A stretch of 64,000 bases of DNA from Microcoleus vaginatus PCC 9802 (GCA_022701275.1 CP031740.1:2057001-2121000), one strand, 5' to 3'. Shown: positions 28,133-37,151, counted from the stretch's first letter. Numbers and translations: made by a program. Notes: generated by a model not told the origin, from the letters alone.

Positions 28133-28897
28133 TTAGATGCTATCAGGGTCGATGTTCAATTCGCGCAGTTTGGCTGCTAAACGTTCGGCTTTTTGAGCTT
28201 CTTGTTCGGCACGCTGCGAGGCTTCTTCGGCTCGTTGCGTTGCTTCTTCTGCGCGCTGAAATTCTCCTTCTGCGCGCTGAAATTCTCCTTCTGCACGCTG
28301 AAATTCTTGTTCGGCACGCCGTCGCTCTAAATCTCGCTGTTCATCTAATTCGGAATAGGAAAGAAACTTTTGTCCATCAGGTCGATAAATCTCTAACCCT
28401 TCCGATCCCAACTCAAACCGCACTCCCAATCTTGGACTTATCCAGCCCTCCATGGGTTCAATTACTTCTAACATTCCTTCAATTCTTTGCCAACCAGTCA
28501 ACTCATTTTGTGCTGGGTCATAAAGGTAATACTCCTCAACTCCGTAGCGATTGTAAAATGAAAATTTCTTGTTCATTTTTATTTGGCTGTCGCTGAAAGA
28601 GCGAATTTCAAACACGACTTGGGGAGGAATATTATCTTCACGAAATTGTAGGTAAGAACGCCGATCGCCCTTTGGCTTCCCAAATACCACCATTACATCG
28701 GGCGCTTGAGAAATATCTGTTCTACCCTCAACCGGATACCACAGTAAATCGGCGGCTGTAAACACGTTTGGGTCATCTTTCAACAGTGACTCGCAACCTT
28801 CTTTGATTGTGACAATTAATTTGTATTGAATTGTGCTATCTGCCATCGGTTGACCGTCGCTGCATGGATAAATAATTTCTTCGGTTGTGACTTGCAT
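28133..28897 (-). CDS. Uma2 family protein with C-terminal coiled coil
   Basis: 254 residues from MQVTTEEIIYPCSDGQPM; GGAGA nine bases upstream supports this start over the ATG 25 codons earlier. The nuclease-like core has APDVMVVFGKPKG, PPQVVFEIRSFSDS and VEEYYLYDP, the last replacing the usual W with Y. The C-terminal ~65 residues are a coiled coil made of near-identical heptads (RAEGEFQRAE repeated, then RAEEATQRAEEASQ), giving a low-complexity DNA tract at 28200-28320. Such Uma2-coiled-coil forms are common in filamentous cyanobacteria. Function unknown. The repeat tract is a likely site of length variation between strains. Confidence 0.85.
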   Translation of the reverse strand: MQVTTEEIIYPCSDGQPMADSTIQYKLIVTIKEGCESLLKDDPNVFTAADLLWYPVEGRTDISQAPDVMVVFGKPKGDRRSYLQFREDNIPPQVVFEIRSFSDSQIKMNKKFSFYNRYGVEEYYLYDPAQNELTGWQRIEGMLEVIEPMEGWISPRLGVRFELGSEGLEIYRPDGQKFLSYSELDEQRDLERRRAEQEFQRAEGEFQRAEGEFQRAEEATQRAEEASQRAEQEAQKAERLAAKLRELNIDPDSI

Positions 28898-28997
28898 TGT
28901 GGTTGTCTCCGAGAAGTATCTGAGCTTAATTCGACTCTTGTTTGAAGCAACTATCTGCGCCGAAAATGGCACTGCCCTTTCCCTACTGACCGACTCT

Positions 28998-29594
28998 TCA
29001 AAATAGCGAGCAGCGGCGCTTCAAAGCTGCTTGCAAAAGAGTGTTGTACAGTTTTTCCTTAACAGTATAAGCGCCGAATCTTTCCAAGTGCGGATTGTTC
29101 ATTTGAGCGTCGAACATCAGATAAGATCGATCGCGCAATCTCTCCACCAACTTCACCATCGCCACCTTAGAACCCTCGGGAATTCGGTAAAACATCGACT
29201 CCCCAATAAACGCACCGCCGATCGACAATCCGAGAATACCGCCCGCCAATTCGTCGCCGCACCAAGTCTCGAAGCTGTAAGCCCAACCGGCCTCATACAA
29301 ACCCCAGTAAATCTTCTTGAGCTCCTTAGAAATCCAAGTCGTTTCGCGATCGGCACAACCCTCAACCACCGCCCCAAAATCGCGGTTCACAGCTACCGAA
29401 AATCGATTTTGATTGATTTGGCGACGCAGGGATTTCGGATAGGTAAATCTTTCATCCAGGGGAATCAGCGCCCGCTGCCGGCTCGAATACCACCCCAAAC
29501 TCTCCTCGCCGTCATTTGCCATCAAGAAATAGCCTTGCGCGTATCCTTGTATAATTGTCGGTATATCATATTGCATATATTTATCAGTTGTCAT
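28998..29594 (-). CDS. aat: leucyl/phenylalanyl-tRNA--protein transferase
   Basis: 198 residues, shorter than the E. coli enzyme (234) but usual for cyanobacteria. It transfers Leu or Phe from tRNA to N-terminal Arg or Lys of proteins, marking them for ClpS/ClpAP. Family motifs: the N-terminal GYFLMANDGEESLGWYSSRQRALIPL, then the conserved AYSFETWCGDELAGGILGLSIGGAFIGESMFY block, and LFDAQMNNPHLERFGA. Start at MTTDKYMQYD; a second ATG six codons later is possible. It is divergent from the small gene at 29641, 46 bp away. Confidence 0.95.
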   Translation of the reverse strand: MTTDKYMQYDIPTIIQGYAQGYFLMANDGEESLGWYSSRQRALIPLDERFTYPKSLRRQINQNRFSVAVNRDFGAVVEGCADRETTWISKELKKIYWGLYEAGWAYSFETWCGDELAGGILGLSIGGAFIGESMFYRIPEGSKVAMVKLVERLRDRSYLMFDAQMNNPHLERFGAYTVKEKLYNTLLQAALKRRCSLF

Positions 29595-29640
29595 TTCTCA
29601 GTTAACTTTTCAAAGTCAACATTAGCAATTAGGAATAATC

Positions 29641-29970
29641 ATGTCTGAAACCATCGAACCTATTACCTTACCGCCCGCCAAAAACCCTGAGCAAGAAGGC
29701 CAATGGCTCCAACAAACGCTGCTGGCATGGCTAGACTCCGAGTTTATCCCAGAAGCCGCCAACCAGCAAATAGCTAAAAGAGCTGCCCAAATCTATGTCC
29801 GCCAGCGTATGGAAGGCGAAAACGACTTGGGCAGCCTCGTAATTGCGATCGTCACCGAAATGCAGGCCTATGATTTTTCTAAAAGCTTCTACGGCGAATT
29901 TGCGATCGCCAACGCCGTCAGCGACTTGTTACTCGAAAGTCTCGGCATCGATAAATGCTGCGGCCAGTGA
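29641..29970 (+). CDS. conserved hypothetical protein
   Basis: 109 residues, acidic and mostly helical, no membrane segment. I recognise it as cyanobacterial in type but cannot name a family. It contains WLQQTLLAWLDSEFIPEA at the N-terminus and ends with CCGQ after a helical ELAIANAVSDLLLESLG-like segment. It has good codon use and a clear start (MSETIEPITLPP), so it is very likely a real gene. It is divergent from aat and convergent with rpsN. Confidence 0.7.
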   Translation: MSETIEPITLPPAKNPEQEGQWLQQTLLAWLDSEFIPEAANQQIAKRAAQIYVRQRMEGENDLGSLVIAIVTEMQAYDFSKSFYGEFAIANAVSDLLLESLGIDKCCGQ

Positions 29971-30051
29971 AGCAAGAAGGAGGAAAATTTAACTCATAAG
30001 TCTGAAACAAAAATCAACCCCAAACATAATCCTGCCGATTAATTGTGAGTT

Positions 30052-30105
30052 TTTTTCTTCCTTCTTCCTTCTTCCTTCTTCCTTCTTCCTTCTTCCTTCT
30101 TCCTT
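30052..30105. repeat. CTTCCTT heptamer array (STRR) after the rpsN stop
   Basis: About seven tandem copies of CTTCCTT on the + strand. Read on the rpsN coding strand, it is (GAAGGAA)n beginning within 5 bases of the stop codon. Same unit and position relative to a stop codon as at 32152-32184 and 49578-49626. Confidence 0.85.
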
Positions 30106-30109
30106 CGTG

Positions 30110-30412
30110 CTACCAGCTAGACTTCACAACACCGGGCAAAAGACCTTCGTGAGCCATTTCTCGCATCATGTTGCGAGACAGTCCGAAGTCACGATAGTAA
30201 CCTCTGGGCCGTCCAGTTGCCCAGCAGCGGTTCCGCAAGCGAGTCCGCGAACTGCTGCGGGGTAGCTGTTGCAGTTGGCGGTGAATCGCCATTTTGTCCA
30301 TCTGATTGTTTGCTTGGTCAAACTGGTCTTTCAGGTCTTCCCGCTTGTCGGCGTACTTGTCTACGAGTCTCTGGCGCTTTTTCTCGCGCTCGACCATGCT
30401 CTTCTTAGCCAT
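30110..30412 (-). CDS. rpsN: 30S ribosomal protein S14
   Basis: 100 residues, the longer zinc-free form of S14 (no CXXC pairs). It binds 16S rRNA in the head of the small subunit. The C-terminal block [20 protein letters not shown] is the family signature and the basic N-terminus [17 protein letters not shown] is typical. As in many cyanobacteria, it is separate from the main ribosomal protein cluster. Confidence 0.97.
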   Translation of the reverse strand: MAKKSMVEREKKRQRLVDKYADKREDLKDQFDQANNQMDKMAIHRQLQQLPRSSSRTRLRNRCWATGRPRGYYRDFGLSRNMMREMAHEGLLPGVVKSSW

Positions 30413-30592
30413 AATCTGTTGATATCCTTAGATAAATCACAATCTACTATTTTACTATATTTTTGTCTTTTTGGATAACTTTAGTTTTAAATATTTTTAT
30501 TTACACACAACAACTTATCTCATTTGCAGAGTGCCTCAGCTAATATTGTACGATCGACAGTTGCTCGAATTCGAGCTGACCCACCCTAGGAA

Positions 30593-30925
30593 CTACTCCT
30601 GGTTCTCGCCAAGAGTTTGTTGTGCAGCGTGTCGAATGTGGAGGATGCGAACTGCGGACACATCTTCACTTTCGGCAATAGTGAAAAGAATGCGGTATGA
30701 GTTGCGCCCTTTACCGTAAAGTAACTGCCTAATTTCTTTACTGAAGTATTGATTTTCCCTGGCGAGAGGACAGCGTTTTGGCATCGCTGATAAAGACTCG
30801 ATTGCCTTCAACAATCCCTCATACCACTCCCTTGCTTTCTCTGGTGATGTCATCTGAGATAATAGCAGGAATGCACTATCCGCTTGTGCTTCTGCAACGC
30901 TAGAAATTTCAATGAGATATCTCAT
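30593..30925 (-). CDS. RelE/ParE-type toxin
   Basis: 110 residues of the ParE/RelE superfamily: small, basic at the C-terminus, with the pattern LSAMPKRCPLARE then QLLYGKGRNSYRILFTI and VRILHIRHAAQ, in which the strand-forming YRILFTI and RILHIRHA are typical. ParE members inhibit DNA gyrase, RelE members cleave mRNA on the ribosome; which applies cannot be told. Its start codon overlaps the antitoxin stop by one base (TGATG), the usual coupled layout. Confidence 0.85.
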   Translation of the reverse strand: MRYLIEISSVAEAQADSAFLLLSQMTSPEKAREWYEGLLKAIESLSAMPKRCPLARENQYFSKEIRQLLYGKGRNSYRILFTIAESEDVSAVRILHIRHAAQQTLGENQE

Positions 30926-31176
30926 CAGTTTCTTGGAAAACTGTACTTGGTGCGCTGTGATTTAGCAAATTCATCAAAAGAACGGAACCGTCCTAACTCA
31001 AAATCATTTAACCCCTCCTGAATACCCTCAATAGCTTCTTCAGAGTCTCGGGCTTCCCATTCTAATATCCGAGTTAGCAATTGGGCAGCAACAAGGCTAA
31101 TATCTTGTCCTTCCCGATCGGCTTTTTCACGAAGTAGGGCCTCTATTTCTGGACTGAGGGAAATCGCAATACTCAT
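30925..31176 (-). CDS. antitoxin of the ParE/RelE-type module
   Basis: 83 residues. N-terminal half MSIAISLSPEIEALLREKA resembles a ribbon-helix-helix DNA-binding segment; the C-terminal half (GLNDFELGRFRSFDEFAKSQ) is the toxin-wrapping part. It is upstream of the toxin and translationally coupled to it, so it should autoregulate the pair. Confidence 0.8.
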   Translation of the reverse strand: MSIAISLSPEIEALLREKADREGQDISLVAAQLLTRILEWEARDSEEAIEGIQEGLNDFELGRFRSFDEFAKSQRTKYSFPRN

Positions 31177-31307
31177 ATACTTACTTCCTTAGCATTAAGC
31201 TGTTGACAATAATTATAGCAAACTCAAAAAACTATCTACCGATCGAGTTCATTTATAAACTCTTCCTTTCAGCAATTGTAAGGTGCGTCAGATTCTATAT
31301 TTTAATG

Positions 31308-31985
31308 CTAGTTGCTAGCCTCGGCACTGACGCACCCGTGCGTAATATTAGCAGAAGGGCACAAATCTGCAAGTTCGCAAATATTGCAAGCCGGATTTCT
31401 CGCATTACAAACTGCCCTGCCATGATAAACCAACCGAATCGACCAATTTTCCCAATCCGGCTGCGGCAACAATATCATCAAATCCCGCTCGATCCTTGTA
31501 GGATCGGTATGTTCGGTTAATCCCAACCGTTGAGTCAAACGTTTGACGTGAGTGTCTACGGTCACGCCCATATTAATACCAAAAGCGTGAGCGAGAACGA
31601 CATTAGCCGTTTTGCGGGCAACTCCGGGCAATTCTAGTAGCAGTTCCATCCGCTGCGGCACTTGATTGTTAAATTTATTGACGATCGCCTGACAAGCACC
31701 TTTAATGTTTTTAGACTTATTGCGGTAGAAACCAGTCGATCGCACGAGACTTTCGAGTTCTTCTATATCAGCATTTGCCAAAGCAACCGCATCGGGAAAA
31801 CGCCCAAACAAAGCCGGCGTTACCAAATTTACTCGATCGTCCGTACACTGAGCCGAGAGAATCGTCGCCACCAGCAACTGGACGGGAGTTTCGTAGTTGA
31901 GAGTACAAGGAGCTTCTGGATACAGGCGTTTGAGGCGAATCAGAATTTCGAGCGATCGTTGTTTTAAACTTAACTTTTTAGTCAT
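31308..31985 (-). CDS. nth: endonuclease III (DNA glycosylase/AP lyase)
   Basis: 225 residues, normal for Nth. It removes oxidised pyrimidines and cuts the abasic site. The helix-hairpin-helix motif LLELPGVARKTANVVLAHAF contains the catalytic Lys, and the catalytic Asp lies in VTVDTHVKRL. The 4Fe-4S cluster is intact: C-X6-C-X2-C-X5-C in CNARNPACNICELADLC. The start codon is the last unit of a seven-base ATGACTA array (31983-32024), with five upstream ATGs in other frames; this is unusual and leaves no ordinary Shine-Dalgarno site. Confidence 0.95.
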   Translation of the reverse strand: MTKKLSLKQRSLEILIRLKRLYPEAPCTLNYETPVQLLVATILSAQCTDDRVNLVTPALFGRFPDAVALANADIEELESLVRSTGFYRNKSKNIKGACQAIVNKFNNQVPQRMELLLELPGVARKTANVVLAHAFGINMGVTVDTHVKRLTQRLGLTEHTDPTRIERDLMILLPQPDWENWSIRLVYHGRAVCNARNPACNICELADLCPSANITHGCVSAEASN

Positions 31986-32024
31986 TAGTCATTAGTCATT
32001 AGTCATTAGTCATTAGTCATTAGT
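31983..32024 (-). repeat. ATGACTA heptamer array containing the nth start codon
   Basis: Six ATGs spaced exactly seven bases apart on the minus strand (cat at 31983, 31990, 31997, 32004, 32011, 32018). The last begins nth. The others would each make a four-codon MTND stop peptide ending in TAA that overlaps the next unit. Confidence 0.85.
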
Positions 32025-32151
32025 TATTTGTTTTTAACTGGTTCCCAGGCACGACCGGGCAACCCAGATCCAGAGGCTCTGCCTCGCTTGCGTAGGAAAA
32101 AAAGGAGAGGGAAAAATAGGAAAATAGGAAAACGGAAAATCCGACATAATT

Positions 32152-32190
32152 CTTCCTTCTTCCTTCTTCCTTCTTCCCTCTTTCTTCATT
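32152..32190. repeat. CTTCCTT heptamer array (STRR) after the rseP stop
   Basis: Four to five tandem copies, partly degenerate (CTTCCCTC) near the gene. On the rseP coding strand it reads GAAGGAA and follows the stop codon within 10 bases. Confidence 0.75.
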
Positions 32191-32192
32191 TA

Positions 32193-33287
32193 CTATTGCA
32201 TCAAAAATCGAAAATCTATCCCAGCCAAATTAGCTGTATCCCGAATAATCAAGAAAATTCCCAAACCCAGCAACAACACCAAACCAGTCTGCATAACATT
32301 TTCCTGAATGCGGTTCGGCAGAGGCTTGCCCCGCAGTCCTTCTATCAACAGAAAAGCTAGCTGACCGCCATCCAAAGCAGGTAAAGGCAAGATATTAATC
32401 ACAGCCAAATTGACGCTAATTAACACCGCATACTGAAACAAACTCGCAGCATCCGATTTTGCAATCCCTGCACCAATCGCCACAATCGCCACAGGCCCGG
32501 ACAACTTGTCGGCAGTCTGGCTGAAATTGCTAAGTAACTGCCCGAAACCTTGAACCGTCAGCACCACAATCCGCTCAAATTCTTTGGCGGCCTTGCTAAA
32601 CGCCTCTACAAATCCGGCCCGCTGCCGCACCACAGTGCCGTTAGAAGTTAGCTGCACGCCAATGCGACCTTTGCCGTCGGGCGACTCTTCAGGAGTTACT
32701 GTCACCACAAATTTTTGTTCTTGGCGCTGAATTTCCAACGCTAGGGGTTGGTTGGGATGATCTTGGATTGCTGTGACCAATAATTTGATAGCTTCGCGGG
32801 AAGCGCCCAATTCCTTGGCGTCAACAGACAGAACAACGTCGCCCGATCGAATTCCCGCTTGTTTGGCGGCCGAACTGACTTCCGCAGCGACTTCCGGGAC
32901 TTTAACTCCCGGTAGGTAGTTCATTTCTGCCGCGCCGACAGTGCCCAGTTGCACCACCAGCAGGAAATAAGCAAAAATTAAGTTGGCAATTACCCCTGCA
33001 ATAATGACGATCGCCCGATCGAGCACGGGGCGATTTTTGAGCAAATTCGGGTCATTTGGGGGAATTGTACTCTCGGGATCGTCGTCCGGGAAACCCACGA
33101 AACCTCCCAGGGGAAAGGCGCGGAGGGCGTATTCAGTTTCCGGGCCTTGGTACTTCCAGAGGATGGGCCCGAAACCGATAGAGAAGCGGTTGACGTGGAT
33201 GTGTTGAAGTCTCGCCGCCAGGAAGTGGCCGAGTTCGTGAACGACAATCAAGATACCTAAAACTGCGATCGCTGCCAAAACTGACAT
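32193..33287 (-). CDS. rseP: RIP metalloprotease (site-2 protease family)
   Basis: 364 residues from MSVLAAIAVLGILIVVHELG; a GTG six codons upstream is also possible. It is an intramembrane zinc protease that cleaves membrane-anchored regulators, classically anti-sigma factors. Motifs: HELGH in the first membrane helix (zinc ligands and catalytic Glu), a single PDZ domain at ~120-200 (AGIRSGDVVLSVDAKELG), and the third zinc ligand in LPLPALDGGQLAFL. Four membrane helices are expected. One PDZ domain and this length are typical of cyanobacterial members. Confidence 0.94.
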   Translation of the reverse strand: MSVLAAIAVLGILIVVHELGHFLAARLQHIHVNRFSIGFGPILWKYQGPETEYALRAFPLGGFVGFPDDDPESTIPPNDPNLLKNRPVLDRAIVIIAGVIANLIFAYFLLVVQLGTVGAAEMNYLPGVKVPEVAAEVSSAAKQAGIRSGDVVLSVDAKELGASREAIKLLVTAIQDHPNQPLALEIQRQEQKFVVTVTPEESPDGKGRIGVQLTSNGTVVRQRAGFVEAFSKAAKEFERIVVLTVQGFGQLLSNFSQTADKLSGPVAIVAIGAGIAKSDAASLFQYAVLISVNLAVINILPLPALDGGQLAFLLIEGLRGKPLPNRIQENVMQTGLVLLLGLGIFLIIRDTANLAGIDFRFLMQ

Positions 33288-33541
33288 GAAGGATTCCACT
33301 AACACTTTTACTTGACTTTAATTTATTTTAATATCTTTTTAATATCGGTGGCTTCGGAGCGGCAATTTTCAGTCAAACTGGAAGGTGGAGTTTTTGTCGG
33401 AAGTCCCGGGCGCGGAGATCGACCCGACGCTGCCAAACCGATCGCGCGATCGTACCTGAGTTTACCTCTAAAACCAATTCCCATTACCAATTCCCTATTA
33501 CAAATTCCCCATTACCAATTCCCAGTTACCCATTCCCCATT

Positions 33542-34219
33542 ATGAAAGACACTTCTTTGAATATTATCGCTATTTCTATCTTTGCCATCACCGTTTCAAT
33601 ATTGTTGGGGCCCCTATTCAACTTGCCAGAAGCCGTACCTGCGATCGCCACTTTTTGCCTGTTGGGGCTAGCCACCCTTGACAGTTTCCAGTGGCAAGGT
33701 CAAGGCGGTACTATTTTATTAGATTGGCTGGGGGGAAGTTCCAAACAAAAGCGCGATCGTATCCTTCACCACGAAGCCGGACACTTCCTAGTTGCCCACC
33801 TGTTGGGAATTCCCGTAACCAGCTACGCCCTCAACGCTTGGGAAGCATTTAAACAAGGTCAAACAGCCCAAGGCGGCGTCCGATTTGAAGACGAACAATT
33901 AGCATCTCAACTCCAAAGTGGCACTCTTTCCGCCCAACTTTTAGACCAATACTGCACCGTGTGGATGGCCGGAATAGTCGCCGAAAAATTTGTTTACGGC
34001 AGCGCACAAGGAGGAGCAGAAGACCGCACCAAAATTAGTGCAATTTTAACACAACTGCGCCGTCCCAGTTCCGAGATTCAACTCAAACAAAACTGGGGTT
34101 TGCTGCGAGCAAAAAACCTGATCGAAAACCACAAATCAGCTTACGAAGCCCTAGTAGCAGCAATGGAAGAAAGAGCAACTGTTGCCGAATGCTGCGACAT
34201 AATTCAGCAAAATTTATAG
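33542..34219 (+). CDS. membrane M41-type zinc peptidase without an AAA ATPase domain
   Basis: 225 residues. Two N-terminal membrane helices (~8-26, 29-48) precede a soluble domain with the zinc motif HHEAGH (His77, Glu78, His81) and a later ED-type metal ligand region (GGAEDRTKISAIL) that matches the peptidase part of FtsH. The AAA domain that unfolds substrates in FtsH is absent. Such FtsH-like proteins are common in cyanobacteria and plastids; whether they work alone, on unfolded proteins, or as partners of FtsH is not known. Its start codon closes a CCCATTA-type repeat tract (33478-33541). Confidence 0.87.
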   Translation: MKDTSLNIIAISIFAITVSILLGPLFNLPEAVPAIATFCLLGLATLDSFQWQGQGGTILLDWLGGSSKQKRDRILHHEAGHFLVAHLLGIPVTSYALNAWEAFKQGQTAQGGVRFEDEQLASQLQSGTLSAQLLDQYCTVWMAGIVAEKFVYGSAQGGAEDRTKISAILTQLRRPSSEIQLKQNWGLLRAKNLIENHKSAYEALVAAMEERATVAECCDIIQQNL

Positions 34220-34246
34220 AAAAAAAATTACGCACTATTGCCTTAT

Positions 34247-34307
34247 AAACCCGGTTTTTCTGGAGATGTATCACAAAAACCAAAAAAATGCGTAGAAACC
34301 GAGTTTA
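34247..34307. repeat. degenerate AAACCCGGTTT palindrome
   Basis: AAACCCGGTTTTTCT at 34247 and AGAAACCGAGTTTAAG at about 34293 form an imperfect stem with a 30-nt loop between the M41 gene and the next gene. A member of the family at 25288 and 44189. Confidence 0.55.
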
Positions 34308-34334
34308 AGAGCGTATTATAGGGATTAAAAATTC

Positions 34335-34889
34335 ATGTCAGAACCAAAAACTTTCCCAACAACACTGCAAACAGCGAACCCAAATACAGAAAAATTGTTG
34401 TGGCTGTTCGGTTTCCGGATCGACCCCGGCACCGAAACACCAAATCTATATACTCTAATGGTCTATGGAGAACAAGAGCCACCCTTAGTAGCCGGCGGTC
34501 AACTTGTATTTTTTACCCGTCCAGAACTAGCGATTAACGCTCTCCAATTGTGCAATATCGATGTCAGTGAACTGGGAAAGCCGCCCACACAAATAGACGC
34601 TATTTGCGACATTGCAGAAACGCTGTACTTGCTCGATGCCGAAGATTTTGACGAGTCAGCTACTATCCTCAACTGTTTGAACGCGCTTTTCGATTTAGTG
34701 AAAGCTACTTTAATACCGATGCCAACGGAATACAAGCGCATACTTTATGATTTTGCAGACCATTTGAATATTGAGGAAGAGTTTGCAAGTTTTTTAGACG
34801 CAGAAGATATTCAGCGATCGGAAATTGTCAATGCTATTTTGTGGTGTGTGGGAGCAATTACAGCTAAATCTAGATTGTTGACCGAGTAA
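34335..34889 (+). CDS. conserved hypothetical protein
   Basis: 184 residues, strongly acidic (many Asp/Glu, for example LLDAEDFDESATIL), without membrane segments. It starts MSEPKTFPTTLQTANPNTEK and contains WLFGFRIDPGTETPNLYTL. I do not recognise a family. Its steady codon use and neighbours (same strand as the M41 peptidase gene) support a real gene. Confidence 0.68.
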   Translation: MSEPKTFPTTLQTANPNTEKLLWLFGFRIDPGTETPNLYTLMVYGEQEPPLVAGGQLVFFTRPELAINALQLCNIDVSELGKPPTQIDAICDIAETLYLLDAEDFDESATILNCLNALFDLVKATLIPMPTEYKRILYDFADHLNIEEEFASFLDAEDIQRSEIVNAILWCVGAITAKSRLLTE

Positions 34890-34948
34890 TTTAAGAAAAA
34901 CTAGAATGTGAATCGATAATACATAATATCGCCCAAGGAAATTGTGCC

Positions 34949-35507
34949 ATGACTGTAACAGATTTACGCTTGTGGACTGTACAGGAATACCGCCGCATGA
35001 CCGAAACTGGCATTCTCAATCCCGATGAACGAGTCGAATTAATTGACGGGCAAATTATTTCAAGGAGTGCAAAAAATCCTCCCCACGCAGCAACTAATCT
35101 CTGTGCAGCCGACTATCTAAGAAGTCTGCTGGCAGGACTTGCTTTAATTCGCATCCAAGACCCGATCGCTCTTTCGTTATAATTCAGAACCAGAATCGGA
35201 TATTGCTGTGGTGCAAATCGACCCCCGGCTGTACCAAGATTTTCATCCCGCACCGGACAATATTTTTTTATTAGTAGAAATAGCTGACACGACTTTAGAA
35301 ACAGACCGCAAGCTAAAAGCACCGACTTATGCTAAGGCGGGAATTACTGATTATTGAATACTTGATGTTAACAGGCGGCAAGTTGATGTTTTTCGCGAAC
35401 CAGGCGAAGCAAACTACCGACAAGAAACAGTATTTAATGAAGATCATGTTTTGTCAATGCTGGCATTTCCAGGAATAGAAGTTCAGATTTCGCAACTGTT
35501 TCCTTAA
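34949..35507 (+). pseudogene. Uma2 pseudogene with a frameshift and a nonsense codon
   Basis: Begins as a normal Uma2 protein: MTVTDLRLWTVQEYRRMTETG, then DERVELIDGQII. The frame ends at 35180 (TTATAA) after QDPIALSL; one extra T near 35176 explains it, because the next frame continues NSEPESDIAVVQ, NIFLLVEIADTTL. A second lesion is TGA at 35355-35357 in DY*ILDV, where the family has Trp (compare NYWIF in the intact gene at 4464). The rest of the frame runs to TAA at 35507. Both lesions remove the metal-site half, so the gene is dead unless sequencing errors account for both. Confidence 0.88.
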
Positions 35508-35720
35508 GTAGGGGCAGGTTTTACTAAGAATAATTGCCTAAGACAAATAATCTCCTAAACCTGCCCCCACCAACCTATCAATTACCAATTACCCAATTAT
35601 AAATTACCAAATCTTCAAGCTTGTCCCGATCGCTACAAAAAATTGAGTATTCGGGTCTAGCGCGAGTTATACTCCTACTACAAAGTCCCCACCTGCAAAA
35701 AAATCCCGAAATCAAAGTTT

Positions 35721-37151
35721 ATGAGCAACACTTCCCCGCCTCAACCAGCCGCCGACAACCCCCCAACACAAAAACTCAGCCTCTCAACAAAATTAGCTTA
35801 CGGTGCCGGCGACCTCGGCCCGGCAATTACCGCTAATGTTTTAGCATTTTACCTGCTAGTTTTCTTTACCAATGTCGCTGGTTTACCTGCCGGCTTAGCC
35901 AGCAATATTTTGGTAGTTGGCAAGGTTTGGGATGCCATAAACGACCCGATTGTGGGGGTTTTGAGCGATCGTACTTCTCACCCTTGGGGCCGCCGATATC
36001 CTTGGATAATATATGGTGGCATTCCCTTCGGCATATTCTTTTTATTGCAGTGGATTGTACCTAGCACGGATCACACAGTGTTATTTTGGTACTATGTTGC
36101 GATCAGCATTTTGTTCAACACCGCCTACACGGCTGTCAATCTTCCCTACACTGCCCTGACTCCAGAACTTACTCAAGACTACAACGAACGCACTAGCCTT
36201 AATAGTTTTCGATTTGCTTTCTCCATTGGCGGCAGCATCTTTTCATTAATCTTAGCTCTAATTATCTTTGCTGTATTTCAAAACAACCCGAATCAACAAT
36301 ATTTAGTATTAGGTGCAATCTGTGCAGTTATCTCTGTATTGCCTTTGTACTGGTGCGTTTTGGGAACTCGCAAGCACGTCGCAGCCCAACTATTAGAAAA
36401 CGCCGAACTAGATAATTCTACATCCTTGCCACTGAAAGAACAGTTGCAGATTGCATTTAGCAATCGCCCTTTTTTGTACGTAATTGGAATTTATCTTTTT
36501 TCTTGGCTGGGAGTGCAGTTGACTGCTACTATTATTCCATACTTTGTTGTTAACTGGATGCAACAGCCACAGTACGTTTTTAGCTTGGTTGCGATCGCAG
36601 TTCAAGGCACTGCATTAATTATGCTATTTGTTTGGAGTAAAGTCAGCGAGAGATACGGCAAAAAAGCCGTATATTTTATGGGCATGAGTTTGTGGATTAT
36701 TGCCCAAGCTGGACTGTTTTTCCTCCAACCAGGACAAGTATTGCAGATGTACCTATTAGCAGTCATGGCAGGTGTCGGAGTTTCCACGGCTTATCTAATA
36801 CCTTGGTCGATGATACCGGATGTGATCGAACTCGACGAACTGCAAACCGGAGAAAGACGCGAAGGCATTTTCTATTCATTCATGGTACTGCTACAAAAAA
36901 TCGGATTGGCAGGGGGTTTGTGGTTGGTAGGCCAAGCATTAGAAAGAGCTGGATTTCTCTCTACAGTTCCCGGACAGCCGGCACCCGTACAGCCAGATTC
37001 TGCACTGTTTGCGATTCGAGTTGCGATCGGGCCGCTGCCCACAATTGCTTTAATTGCTGGCATGATTCTTACATATTTTTATCCCATAACCCGCGAAGTT
37101 CATGCAGAAATATTGTTGAAACTTCGAGAAAGAAAAGCACAAAATCAGTAA
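35721..37151 (+). CDS. GPH/MFS-type sugar:cation symporter
   Basis: 476 residues, twelve predicted membrane helices. The segment LAYGAGDLGPAITANVLAFYL followed by VVGKVWDAINDPIVGVLSDRTSHPWGRR matches the glycoside-pentoside-hexuronide:cation symporter family (MelB type); the conserved D-I-ND motif in the second helix and DRT..WGRR loop are clear. It probably takes up a glycoside or sugar with Na+ or H+. No sugar-metabolism genes are adjacent, so the substrate is open. Start MSNTSPPQPAAD. Confidence 0.88.
   Translation: MSNTSPPQPAADNPPTQKLSLSTKLAYGAGDLGPAITANVLAFYLLVFFTNVAGLPAGLASNILVVGKVWDAINDPIVGVLSDRTSHPWGRRYPWIIYGGIPFGIFFLLQWIVPSTDHTVLFWYYVAISILFNTAYTAVNLPYTALTPELTQDYNERTSLNSFRFAFSIGGSIFSLILALIIFAVFQNNPNQQYLVLGAICAVISVLPLYWCVLGTRKHVAAQLLENAELDNSTSLPLKEQLQIAFSNRPFLYVIGIYLFSWLGVQLTATIIPYFVVNWMQQPQYVFSLVAIAVQGTALIMLFVWSKVSERYGKKAVYFMGMSLWIIAQAGLFFLQPGQVLQMYLLAVMAGVGVSTAYLIPWSMIPDVIELDELQTGERREGIFYSFMVLLQKIGLAGGLWLVGQALERAGFLSTVPGQPAPVQPDSALFAIRVAIGPLPTIALIAGMILTYFYPITREVHAEILLKLRERKAQNQ

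Noticed and set aside
30052-32190. CRISPR array from tandem repeats
   Set aside because: Units are 7 bp with no spacers; these are STRR arrays.
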